From an uncultured Bacilli bacterium (lineage in GTDB: Bacteria > Bacillota_I > Bacilli_A > RFN20 > CAG-449): a stretch of 35,833 nucleotides of DNA. This document shows, in pieces, positions 1 to 7,867 of the stretch. Each line of letters opens with the position of its first letter. Within the stretch, counting starts at the first letter, position 1. The notes beneath the pieces were generated by a model. The model was given only the letters and a program-made list of their open reading frames with translations, was not told the DNA's origin and made no database searches. Where the stretch lies: contig CANRPC010000017.1 in the NCBI GenBank assembly GCA_947632435.1, positions 1 through 35,833 of the forward strand. Reading direction: 5' to 3'. Made by a program: the position numbers and the translations under genes.

Positions 1-75
1 GTTGTTTATGATGGTACAGATATTCCTAAAAATTCTTTCTGTGGTTATGCTGGTTATGTTTTAAAAGCTAATTAA
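1..75 (+). CDS. C-terminal 24 residues of a gene cut by the left edge
   Basis: An open frame enters from the left edge and stops at TAA (73-75). It encodes 24 residues ending GYVLKAN. The VVYDGTDIPK stretch is weakly reminiscent of the NVYDANGNAYSL stretch at the end of the large secreted protein at 31307-33511, so this could be the tail of a related secreted protein. That is only a guess from a short match. No domain can be assigned. Confidence 0.5.
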   Translation, partial: VVYDGTDIPKNSFCGYAGYVLKAN

Positions 76-89
76 TAATTAAAATATAA

Positions 90-118
90 TTGAAAAATTG
101 TCTTAGACATATCATAAT
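90..118 (+). promoter_or_regulatory. Candidate sigma-A promoter upstream of the 208-1533 gene
   Basis: TTGAAA (90-95) and CATAAT (113-118) are separated by 17 bases. The predicted start near 125 lies just before the terminator-like hairpin at 130-163, so a transcript from here would have to read through that hairpin to reach the gene at 208. It could equally be a chance match in AT-rich DNA. Confidence 0.3.
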
Positions 119-129
119 GTCTATGAGTT

Positions 130-168
130 AAAGATAAAAATGACTATGAGCATTTTTATCTTTTTATT
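130..168 (+). terminator. Rho-independent terminator hairpin
   Basis: A perfect 13-bp stem (130-142 with 151-163, reading AAAGATAAAAATG / CATTTTTATCTTT) with an 8-base loop is followed by a T-rich tract. It would end the transcript of the partial gene at 1-75. It also lies between the candidate promoter at 90-118 and the next gene. Confidence 0.75.
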
Positions 169-207
169 TAGCTAAATTTAGCTTATGGTAGAAGGAAAAT
201 TTTATCT

Positions 208-1533
208 ATGAACATTGGAAAAGAAACCGAAACAATAGAATTTAAAAAATCAACTTCGGAATTAAAAGAAGCAATTATTTCTATTGCAAGCATTTTAAAT
301 AAGCATCAAAAAGGTATTTTATATTTTGGTGTAAAAGATAATGGTGATGTTATAGGTCAAGATATAGGAAAAGACACTTTACGTTTTTTATCAAGAGATT
401 TATCTAATTTTATAAAACCTTCATTTTATTATGAAATAAATATTCAAAATTCAAATGATGAAAAAACATTTATTGAAATAATTTTTAATGGCAAAAATTA
501 TCCTTATTCTGCTTATGGAAAATATTATCAAAGATTTGCTGATGAAGATAAGTTAATTTCTCAAGATGAATTAGAAAAATTATTTAAAAATAAAAATTAT
601 TCTCAATGGGAGATTAATGATTCTTATACCAATATTGATGATATTGATGAAGATTTATTAAAACAAGTCATTAAAAAAGGCAATGAAAATCATAGAATAA
701 ATTATACTTATAGTGATAAAAAAACTATTTTAACCAAATTAGGTTTAATTAATGACAAAAATGGTAATTTAAATAATGCTGGAAAATTTTTATTTTCTAA
801 AAATGGTCCAATTTTGTTAAAATTAGCTACTTTTGCTTCAGAAACAAAAGATACATTTTTAAAACTAAGTCATTTTCAAGGGAATATTTTTCAATGTATT
901 AATAAGGCTATGGATTATATTTCAAGTAACATTGATTGGAATGTAATTTTAGATGGTTCAATTGAAAGAAAAGAATATCCTGAAATACCACTTCTCGCGG
1001 TTAGAGAAATTGTTTTAAATGCTTTTTGTCACGGGGATTATGATTCCAATACAACCTTTCAAATAGAAATATTTAAAGATAAAGTATCAATTTATAGTCC
1101 TGGTTTATTTCCTATAGGGTATAATCCTTATGATTTTGCTTCAGGTAAAGAAGAGCCTTTAATGCTAAATCCGAAAATTATCAATGTATTATTTAAAGCT
1201 GGAGAAATAGAATCTTTTGGTTCGGGATTTGAAAGAGCATTTAAAGTTTGTGATGATAAAAAAATTTCTTATGATTTTGATAATACTAAATCTGGTTTTA
1301 GATTTATATTTTATAGACCATATGGTCATAAAAAAATTCAAGATAAAATTTCCAAAACTACTTTAGAAATTTATGAATGTTTAAAAGAAAATTATAATTA
1401 TACGGCAAAAGAATTAGCGTCTAGATTTAATAAATCTGAAAAAACAATTTATCGATCAATAAAAACTCTTAAAGAAAAAGGTCTTATTAAACGTATCGGT
1501 AGCGATTATGATGGGTACTGGGAAATAATTTAA
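208..1533 (+). CDS. AlbA_2 (Schlafen-like) domain, HATPase_c_4 and winged-helix protein
   Basis: This 441-residue protein has the layout often annotated as RecG-like putative DNA-binding/ATP-binding regulator. Residues 1-130 form an AlbA_2/Schlafen-like domain (ETIEFKKS, then GILYFGVKDNGDVIGQ). Residues 255-350 carry GHKL/HATPase_c_4-like motifs (AVREIVLNAFCHGDY, SPGLFP, ESFGSGFERAF). Residues 375-441 form a winged helix ending in EKTIYRSIKTLKEKGLIKR. The ATG is preceded by AGAAGGA. It is convergent with licD. Members of this family are common in accessory and defence regions; some are proposed transcription regulators, but no substrate is established. Two further proteins of the same architecture lie at 16645 and 18167. 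The architecture is secure; the role is not known. Confidence 0.8.
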   Translation: MNIGKETETIEFKKSTSELKEAIISIASILNKHQKGILYFGVKDNGDVIGQDIGKDTLRFLSRDLSNFIKPSFYYEINIQNSNDEKTFIEIIFNGKNYPYSAYGKYYQRFADEDKLISQDELEKLFKNKNYSQWEINDSYTNIDDIDEDLLKQVIKKGNENHRINYTYSDKKTILTKLGLINDKNGNLNNAGKFLFSKNGPILLKLATFASETKDTFLKLSHFQGNIFQCINKAMDYISSNIDWNVILDGSIERKEYPEIPLLAVREIVLNAFCHGDYDSNTTFQIEIFKDKVSIYSPGLFPIGYNPYDFASGKEEPLMLNPKIINVLFKAGEIESFGSGFERAFKVCDDKKISYDFDNTKSGFRFIFYRPYGHKKIQDKISKTTLEIYECLKENYNYTAKELASRFNKSEKTIYRSIKTLKEKGLIKRIGSDYDGYWEII

Positions 1534-1544
1534 TATTTATTTAA

Positions 1545-2357
1545 TTAATCTTTATAATAAACATCATAAAAATGATGTCCAATTTGTTCTTCTTTAGGAG
1601 GAAGTTTTAAATAATCACCATATAAAATTTTTAATATTTCGTCGTAGCCATTAGGTATCAAAAATTCTTCATTATTAAATAATTTATAACAATCTTTATT
1701 AAAATATTCTTTTTTAAAAGGTGTCATTCTTTGATCCCAACATAAACATGCTAAAAATGGAGTATCTTGATAAAGGTATTTTTGACTTAATAAATCATTC
1801 TTTTTTAATAATTTATTAATATTAACATGGCGATAATATAAATGATATATTGGAAATTTAATTATGGTTTTTAAAATGTTTTTATTTTTAACAAATTTAC
1901 CATATCCAGCATTAGCGATAATTCTATTTACTCTATTAATGCGAGGATATATTTTTTTATCTTTAGGATCAAAATTATCAAGAGGGTAGATATCAATAAA
2001 TAAACCTAATCCGTATTCTTTAGCATTAGAATATTTAACTTCGTAACGTGTATCAATAAATCTAGCAATTGTGTATATGTATTTTTCATTCGTAGAATAA
2101 TGCATAAGTTTATAAGGCAATAATTCCTTTTCGTGATCTAAACAATATTTGATAAAACATTCATAATCATTTCTTAAAACCCAAATATCAATATCATCAT
2201 CCCAAGGAATAAATCCCTCGTGTCTAATAGCCCCTAATAAGGTGCCATATGCTAAATAAAATTTTCCCTTAGTTTTTGAAAATATTTCTTTGATTTTTAA
2301 AAGAAGTTTAAAAGTTTCATTTTGAATTTCTACTTGACTCAGAATTCTTTTTCCCAT
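1545..2357 (-). CDS. licD: LicD-family phosphotransferase (cell-surface glycan decoration)
   Basis: This 270-residue protein shows the LicD signature near its N-terminus: YGTLLGAIRHEG followed by FIPWDDDIDIW. This nucleotidyltransferase-fold family transfers phospho-substituents such as phosphocholine or polyol phosphate onto surface polysaccharides and teichoic acids; the group transferred here cannot be told from sequence. The length is typical. The start at 2357 lies inside the end of the flippase gene (41-bp overlap) and is preceded by AAAGAAAGG, so the two are translationally linked. It is the last gene of the rhamnose/flippase operon. It was probably recruited to modify the polymer whose rhamnose precursor and export are encoded just upstream. 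Confidence 0.85.
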   Translation of the reverse strand: MGKRILSQVEIQNETFKLLLKIKEIFSKTKGKFYLAYGTLLGAIRHEGFIPWDDDIDIWVLRNDYECFIKYCLDHEKELLPYKLMHYSTNEKYIYTIARFIDTRYEVKYSNAKEYGLGLFIDIYPLDNFDPKDKKIYPRINRVNRIIANAGYGKFVKNKNILKTIIKFPIYHLYYRHVNINKLLKKNDLLSQKYLYQDTPFLACLCWDQRMTPFKKEYFNKDCYKLFNNEEFLIPNGYDEILKILYGDYLKLPPKEEQIGHHFYDVYYKD

Positions 2358-3798
2358 TTTTTAATACCCTTTCTTTAATTTTATTAAATTGTAAAGTTAC
2401 TATTTCTTCTTTTAAAACTAAAAGCAAACCAAAATAAATTATTAAAGTTCCTAGTATTTGTAAAACTGTTTTTAATAATGCATTTTTTAATAATGTTAAA
2501 CTTGATAAATAAATTATCACAATTATTAAGGCAAATATAACTTTAATAAAAGAAGAAAAAATTCTTTTTAATTTGAAATTCTTTTTAGCTAAGAAAATAT
2601 AAGTAATCATAACGATAAATTCAGAAATAAGTGTCGCAATAGAGGCACCTATTTCTTGATAATAATATATTAAAATCAAATTACCAACAACATTAAATAA
2701 AGCACCTAATCCAACAGCGTAAATCATTTTATTTTCATTATTCGTAACTAATAAAATACGTGATCCTAATAAATAACCTGTAGGTGCTAAAGGAAGAGCA
2801 AAAGCTAAAATTTTTAAAACTTGTGCTGATTTCAAATAACTTTCACCATATATTAAAGAACATAAATAATCTGAAGTAAAAAAGATTCCAACACATAAAG
2901 GTAATGAAAGTATTAAAATAATTTTTAAGCCTTTTGATATAAGTTCATTAAATTTATCTTTTTCTAAATTTTTATAATATAAGGTAATACGTGGCACTAA
3001 AACAATAGTAACTGTATTCAAAACTTGAATAAATATCTTATAAATCTTACTCGCATAAGAATAGTAAGTAATGCTTTCTTTACTAGCAAAAATATTTAAC
3101 ATTGTAACATCAATTAAAGAATATATTTCAATTGCTAAATTTACAAAAACTAAATAAAAAATTGGTTTTAAATGTCTTTTTAAATTTAACCCTTTTAACG
3201 TAAAATGTACAAATTTAGGGGCAGAAATAATATTAATAACATAATTAGAGGCAATACCTATAACAGTTAATAAAGCATAAATTAAATAATCTTCTTTTTT
3301 TCTTACAAAAATAATTAATAAAAGAAATGATATTGATTTAAAAATTAAATTTCTTATAGAAATAAATTTAAATTCCTCTAAACCTTCATATAAAAAAGAA
3401 TTATTTATAAAGTTTAAAGCAATAGCTATACCTGTAATTAAATATAGTTGTAAATTATTCTTATAAAGTGGAACGGAAAATATTAAAATTAAATAAGCAA
3501 TTAAAAAAACAAATGTTGAAATAGCATTAATAATAAGTAATTCTGAATACAATTTATTTAATTTGTCTTTATTTTCTCGATTTTTAGCAATTTCTCTTAA
3601 TCCATATGTCGGAATTCCTAAAAATGCAAGTATTACAAAATATTGAGCCAAATTACGCGCGGCTTCAATTTCCCCTATATCACTTACTAAAAGAATTCTT
3701 GCCACATAAATTCCTGTGATAAAAGGAAATAAGACATTTAATACTGTATAAAGAAAATAAAATATCGAATTTGATGTAATTGATTTTTGACTCTTCAT
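2317..3798 (-). CDS. wzx: Wzx-type polysaccharide flippase (MOP exporter superfamily)
   Basis: This 493-residue integral membrane protein has about 12-14 hydrophobic segments along its whole length. It begins SNSIFYFLYTVLNVLFPFITGIYVARIL and contains the typical NLAQYFVILAFLGIPTYGLREIAKN stretch near residue 60. It belongs to the oligosaccharide flippase (RfbX/Wzx, PST) group that moves undecaprenyl-linked repeat units across the membrane. AGGAAAG precedes the ATG. It lies 86 bp after rfbB and overlaps licD. No Wzy polymerase is seen in the window, so the export route is inferred from this protein and the Wzz-like protein at 13214. Confidence 0.85.
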   Translation of the reverse strand: MKSQKSITSNSIFYFLYTVLNVLFPFITGIYVARILLVSDIGEIEAARNLAQYFVILAFLGIPTYGLREIAKNRENKDKLNKLYSELLIINAISTFVFLIAYLILIFSVPLYKNNLQLYLITGIAIALNFINNSFLYEGLEEFKFISIRNLIFKSISFLLLIIFVRKKEDYLIYALLTVIGIASNYVINIISAPKFVHFTLKGLNLKRHLKPIFYLVFVNLAIEIYSLIDVTMLNIFASKESITYYSYASKIYKIFIQVLNTVTIVLVPRITLYYKNLEKDKFNELISKGLKIILILSLPLCVGIFFTSDYLCSLIYGESYLKSAQVLKILAFALPLAPTGYLLGSRILLVTNNENKMIYAVGLGALFNVVGNLILIYYYQEIGASIATLISEFIVMITYIFLAKKNFKLKRIFSSFIKVIFALIIVIIYLSSLTLLKNALLKTVLQILGTLIIYFGLLLVLKEEIVTLQFNKIKERVLKNGKKNSESSRNSK

Positions 3799-3884
3799 TT
3801 ATTAATCTTTCCTACTTATATCAATTTTACTATTTTCCAAAGTTTATGCAAATGTTATTAATATTTAAGTAAATTCTTTGTAAA

Positions 3885-4907
3885 TTAATTATTTTTATAA
3901 TGAGTTTTTAACCAATTTAAATATTCTTTTGATTCAACTTTTTTTAACCATTCTTGATTATTTAAATACCAATTAATTGTCTTTTTTAAACCTAATGACA
4001 AATCATTTTTTATTGACCAATTTAATTCTTTTTGAATTTTTGTTGCATCCATTGCATATCTTAAATCATGTCCTAATCTATCATTAACAAATTCAATTAA
4101 AGAATCATCTTTATTTAATAAATTAAGAATTTTTTTAACAATTTCTAAATTATTTATTTCTTTAGTTCCTCCAATATTATAAATAGAACCACTTTTAGCG
4201 TGTCTTACAATTAAATCAATTGCTTCACAATGATCCTCTACATAAAGCCAATCACGAACATTTTCACCATTACCATATATAGGTAATTTTTCATTATTTA
4301 AGGCCCTTTTAATCATTAAAGGTATTAATTTTTCAGGAAATTGATAAGGTCCATAATTATTTGAACATCGTGAAATACTAACATCTAGATTATATGTTCT
4401 ATGATATGCAAGAACTAATAAATCAGCACTAGCTTTAGAGGCACTATAAGGGGATGAAGCTTTTAAAGGAGTATCCTCTAAAAAAAGTAAATCTTTTCTA
4501 TTTAAAGGTAAATCACCATATACTTCATCGGTTGATATTTGATGAAATCTTTTAATACGATATTTTCTACTTGCCTCTAATAAAACTTGAGTTCCTAAAA
4601 CATTAGTTTTTATAAAAATAGTTGGATTTACAATTGAACGATCAACATGTGTTTCTGCAGCAAAATTAATTACATAATCAAATTTTTCTTTTTTAAATAA
4701 TTCAAAAACTAATTTCTTATTGCAGATATTGCCTTTGATAAATTTAAAATTAGAATTGTTTTTAATTTTTTCTAAATTCAAAAAATTACCAGCATAAGTT
4801 AAACTATCCAAACAAACAAAATCATCTTTAGGATATTTATTAACCATAATATTTAAATAATTACTACCAATAAATCCAGCACCACCAGTAATTAAAAATT
4901 TTGCCAT
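3885..4907 (-). CDS. rfbB: dTDP-glucose 4,6-dehydratase
   Basis: RfbB/RmlB carries out the second step of dTDP-L-rhamnose synthesis, turning dTDP-glucose into dTDP-4-keto-6-deoxyglucose with bound NAD. The 340-residue extended-SDR protein opens with the Rossmann motif TGGAGFIGSNY. It carries the substrate motif STDEVYGD and the catalytic YSASK (YxxxK), as well as the family-typical NNYGPYQFPEKLIPLMI. AAGGAG precedes the ATG. The Shine-Dalgarno sequence and the start lie at the very end of rfbD, with a 1-bp gap. All four enzymes of the pathway lie in one operon here, which makes the assignment very secure. Confidence 0.95.
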   Translation of the reverse strand: MAKFLITGGAGFIGSNYLNIMVNKYPKDDFVCLDSLTYAGNFLNLEKIKNNSNFKFIKGNICNKKLVFELFKKEKFDYVINFAAETHVDRSIVNPTIFIKTNVLGTQVLLEASRKYRIKRFHQISTDEVYGDLPLNRKDLLFLEDTPLKASSPYSASKASADLLVLAYHRTYNLDVSISRCSNNYGPYQFPEKLIPLMIKRALNNEKLPIYGNGENVRDWLYVEDHCEAIDLIVRHAKSGSIYNIGGTKEINNLEIVKKILNLLNKDDSLIEFVNDRLGHDLRYAMDATKIQKELNWSIKNDLSLGLKKTINWYLNNQEWLKKVESKEYLNWLKTHYKNN

Positions 4908-4908
4908 A

Positions 4909-5787
4909 TTAATTATTCTCCTTCTTATTTAAACATCTTCTTACAGCATCTTGCCAAGAAGGAAGCAAAGAAAATCCATTAATTAATAATGATTTTTTTG
5001 ATAAACGTGAATTCAATGGTCTTTTTGCTTGATTTAAAACTAATTTTTCATATTCTTTTGTAGAAACAAAATTAATTTTAACATCTAATTTTAATTCATT
5101 AACTACAAATAAAGCAAGTTCTGCCCAAGAACATATTCCTTCATTCGTGGCATGATATATTCCATATTTTTCACTTTCTATCATATTTATTAATAAATTT
5201 GCTAAATCATCAGCATACGTAGGGCTTCCAATTTGATCGGAAACAACATTTAATTCTTTTTTTCCTTGGGAAATTAATTTTAAAATCGTATTTATAAAAT
5301 TATTACCCGTTTTTGAAAACACCCAAGAAGTTCGCACAATAAAATATTTATCTAATAAATTAATTATTATATCTTCCGCGCATGATTTTGATTTACCATA
5401 AACTGAAAGAGTATTTTTTTTATCATCAATTTCATAAAAATTATTCCCTTTACCATCAAAAACATAATCGGTAGAAATAAAAACAAATTTAGCATTGATA
5501 ATTTTCGAAGCATAAGCTAAATATTTACTACCTAAAACATTTATTTTATAAACAAGTTCTTGTTCTTTTTCAGCCTTATCAACTTGAGTATATGCAGCAT
5601 TATGCATAATAACATCTGGTTTTAATTTTAATACTAATTCATTAACTTCTTCTTCATGAGAAATATCTAAATCATCTTTATCAATAGGGAATATATTTTT
5701 ATAACCTCTTTTTTTTAATTCTTGAACAATAGCACTTCCAAGTTGACCTTTGGCACCTGTAACAAGAATTTTCATTTCTTTATTCAT
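4909..5787 (-). CDS. rfbD: dTDP-4-dehydrorhamnose reductase
   Basis: RfbD/RmlD does the last step of dTDP-L-rhamnose synthesis, reducing dTDP-4-keto-L-rhamnose with NAD(P)H. The 292-residue SDR protein has the nucleotide motif VTGAKGQLGSAI, the STDYVFDG motif and the catalytic YGKSK. Its ATG follows the rfbC stop directly (TAAATG), which suggests coupled translation. Met5 (MKILVTG) is a possible alternative start that matches usual homologue starts. The operon order rfbA-C-D-B is complete. Confidence 0.93.
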   Translation of the reverse strand: MNKEMKILVTGAKGQLGSAIVQELKKRGYKNIFPIDKDDLDISHEEEVNELVLKLKPDVIMHNAAYTQVDKAEKEQELVYKINVLGSKYLAYASKIINAKFVFISTDYVFDGKGNNFYEIDDKKNTLSVYGKSKSCAEDIIINLLDKYFIVRTSWVFSKTGNNFINTILKLISQGKKELNVVSDQIGSPTYADDLANLLINMIESEKYGIYHATNEGICSWAELALFVVNELKLDVKINFVSTKEYEKLVLNQAKRPLNSRLSKKSLLINGFSLLPSWQDAVRRCLNKKENN

Positions 5788-6354
5788 TTAAAAAAAGACC
5801 TTACTTTCTTTAAAATTTTTTAGCTTTTTATCTTTATTAGATAATTTGATTTCACTTTCAATTTTAGGCCAAGATATATTTAAATCTTCATCATTATAAA
5901 TAATACCATCTTCATCTTCTGGATGATAAAATTCATCGCATTTATATTCAAAAATAGCTTCTTCACTTAAGACTAAAAATCCATGAGCAAAACCTCGAGG
6001 AATCATTAACATCTTATTATTTTCTTCACTTAAGATAACGCCTACATGTTTAGCATATGTTGGACTATTTTTTCTTAAATCAACACATACATCATACACT
6101 TCACCCTTTAATACTCTTACAAGTTTAGCTTGAGGAAAATGTTTTTGAAAATGCAAGCCTCTTAAAATACCTTTTTTTGATTTAGATTGATTATCTTGAA
6201 CAAAATCATAATTTAAACCAGCTTTTAAAAAGTCTTGTTTTTTATATGTTTCCATAAAATAGCCACGTTCATCTAAAAACTTTTTACATTCTATTATATA
6301 GACATCTTTAATTTCTGTTTCATGAAAAATAAAATTACCAAAATTTTTATCCAT
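5788..6354 (-). CDS. rfbC: dTDP-4-dehydrorhamnose 3,5-epimerase
   Basis: RfbC/RmlC is the cupin-fold epimerase acting between RfbB and RfbD. The 188-residue protein shows the family motifs DERGYFMETY, SKKGILRGLHFQ (the His-containing active-site strand), LVRVLKGEVYDVCVDLR and MIPRGFAHGFLVLSE. The length is typical. It starts 9 bp after the rfbA stop with only a weak ribosome site (AGGT) and abuts rfbD. Confidence 0.94.
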   Translation of the reverse strand: MDKNFGNFIFHETEIKDVYIIECKKFLDERGYFMETYKKQDFLKAGLNYDFVQDNQSKSKKGILRGLHFQKHFPQAKLVRVLKGEVYDVCVDLRKNSPTYAKHVGVILSEENNKMLMIPRGFAHGFLVLSEEAIFEYKCDEFYHPEDEDGIIYNDEDLNISWPKIESEIKLSNKDKKLKNFKESKVFF

Positions 6355-6363
6355 TTTATATAC

Positions 6364-7248
6364 CTAATATTTTATTTTACCTTCAGCAACATTTAATAAA
6401 TGTTTACCATAATCATTATTTTGCATCAATTTGCCTTGTTTTAATAATTCTTCTTTACTTATCCAATGATTTTTATAAGCAATTTCTTCAGGACAACATA
6501 CTTTAATTCCTTGATGCTCTTCGATAGATTTAATATAATTTGAAGCTTCTAATAAAGATTCATTAGTTCCTGCATCCATCCAAACATATCCTCGAGATAA
6601 ACTAACAACGTGCAAATTATGTTCTTCAATATATAGATTATTTAAATCTGTTATTTCTAGTTCTCCTCTTGAAGATGGCTTTAATTTTTTGGCTTTTTTA
6701 ATAACTCCTTTAGGATAAAAATATAAACCTGTTACACAATAATTAGACTTCGGTTCTAAAGGTTTTTCTTCAATATTTAAAACATTATTTTTTTCATCGA
6801 ATTGCACAACACCAAAACGCGAAGGATCTTTAACATAATAAGCAAAAATAGTCGCTTGATTATTTTCACATCTTTTAACTGCTTCTTTTAAATGTTTAAT
6901 CAATCCTGCACCATGAAATAAATTATCACCTAAAATTAAAGCACACGCATCATTTTGTAAAAAATCTTCACCAATTAAAAAAGCCTGCGCAATACCATAT
7001 GGATATTCTTGTATTTTATATTGTAAATTAATGCCAAATCTTTTTCCATCACCTAAAAGATTTTCCATTCTTATTAAATCATCTTTTGTAGAAATTATTA
7101 AAATATCTTTTATATCGCTCATCATTAAAATTGATAAAGGATAATAAAGCATTGGTTTATCATAAATTGGTAATAATTGTTTGCTTGTTACTAATGTTGT
7201 AGGATATAACCTAGTTCCAAAACCACCTGCTAAAATGATACCTTTCAT
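6364..7248 (-). CDS. rfbA: Glucose-1-phosphate thymidylyltransferase
   Basis: RfbA/RmlA makes dTDP-glucose from glucose-1-phosphate and dTTP and commits the operon to rhamnose. The 294-residue protein has the nucleotidyltransferase signature LAGGFGTRLYPTT, followed by SKQLLPIYDKPMLYYPLS, LGDNLFHG and the IEEKP motif near residue 160. It is the first gene of the rfbA-C-D-B-wzx-licD operon. No good Shine-Dalgarno sequence is seen before the ATG; the 5-prime region (7249-7867) is long, AT-rich and rich in small inverted repeats. Confidence 0.95.
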   Translation of the reverse strand: MKGIILAGGFGTRLYPTTLVTSKQLLPIYDKPMLYYPLSILMMSDIKDILIISTKDDLIRMENLLGDGKRFGINLQYKIQEYPYGIAQAFLIGEDFLQNDACALILGDNLFHGAGLIKHLKEAVKRCENNQATIFAYYVKDPSRFGVVQFDEKNNVLNIEEKPLEPKSNYCVTGLYFYPKGVIKKAKKLKPSSRGELEITDLNNLYIEEHNLHVVSLSRGYVWMDAGTNESLLEASNYIKSIEEHQGIKVCCPEEIAYKNHWISKEELLKQGKLMQNNDYGKHLLNVAEGKIKY

Positions 7249-7867
7249 AATAATTTATATTAATAAATAATTAGAAATTAAATTACTTATTAATTTTCCT
7301 TTCTAAGAGAATTAATTTTTATAATATTAATTCTATAAATTTATTTTTTAGTTTTTACTGTTTTTTAATATACTTATTATAATTTTTGAAACCTGGTAAT
7401 TATAAAGAGTTAAATATCAAACTTTAGTTGTACACCAGTCACTTGATTTCTTAACAAATCAAGATAGGATTTTTAATTACTTAGCATTTTGGAAATAATC
7501 TCAAAAATGCATAATTTGATTAAAATCAATTTTCATATTAAGTTAAGCAATTAATTTTCTTAACTATAAAAATGAAAAGAATAATAATTAAATGTCTGAT
7601 ATCGTTAATATATCGTAACAAATAATATCGTTTTCAAATCCTACTAAATTTATCTTAGCATTTAACAACATTAAAGTCATTAACTAAATTTAAATAAACA
7701 ATGATTTTTACACATTTTATAGCCATTAGCAAAATCCAAGATAAGAATAATAAATACCATATTTTTGTGTACAAAAAAATCGATTTTCAAGGCTTTTTCA
7801 TGTTTCAAATTTACAATTTTTTAAGTTAAAATATTTAAGATGAAATTTAACAAATATATCAACATTA
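7249..7867. other. Long gene-free stretch with four small inverted repeats
   Basis: No open frame of note lies in these 619 bp between rfbA and the protease gene. Four short perfect inverted repeats follow one another: CTTGATTT/AAATCAAG (7442-7463), GCATTTT/AAAATGC (7484-7510), TTGATT/AATCAA (7516-7529) and AGTTAAG/CTTAACT (7541-7565). None has a strong T tract on either strand, so they do not look like ordinary terminators. If rfbA transcription starts near 7600, they would lie in a leader of about 350 nt. The ACGATA boxes at 7600-7632 are listed separately. Confidence 0.6.
7600..7637 (-). promoter_or_regulatory. Candidate rfb-side promoter with three ACGATA boxes
   Basis: On the minus strand a TTGAAA (7632-7637) is followed by TATATT (7607-7612) at 19 bases, or GATATA at 17. 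Three copies of an ACGATA box overlap this (plus-strand TATCGTT 7600-7606, TATCGTA 7611-7617, TATCGTT 7626-7632). The same box occurs twice in the promoter of the ATPase/protease operon (11287-11315). The promoter call is weak; the box repetition is directly visible. Confidence 0.35.
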
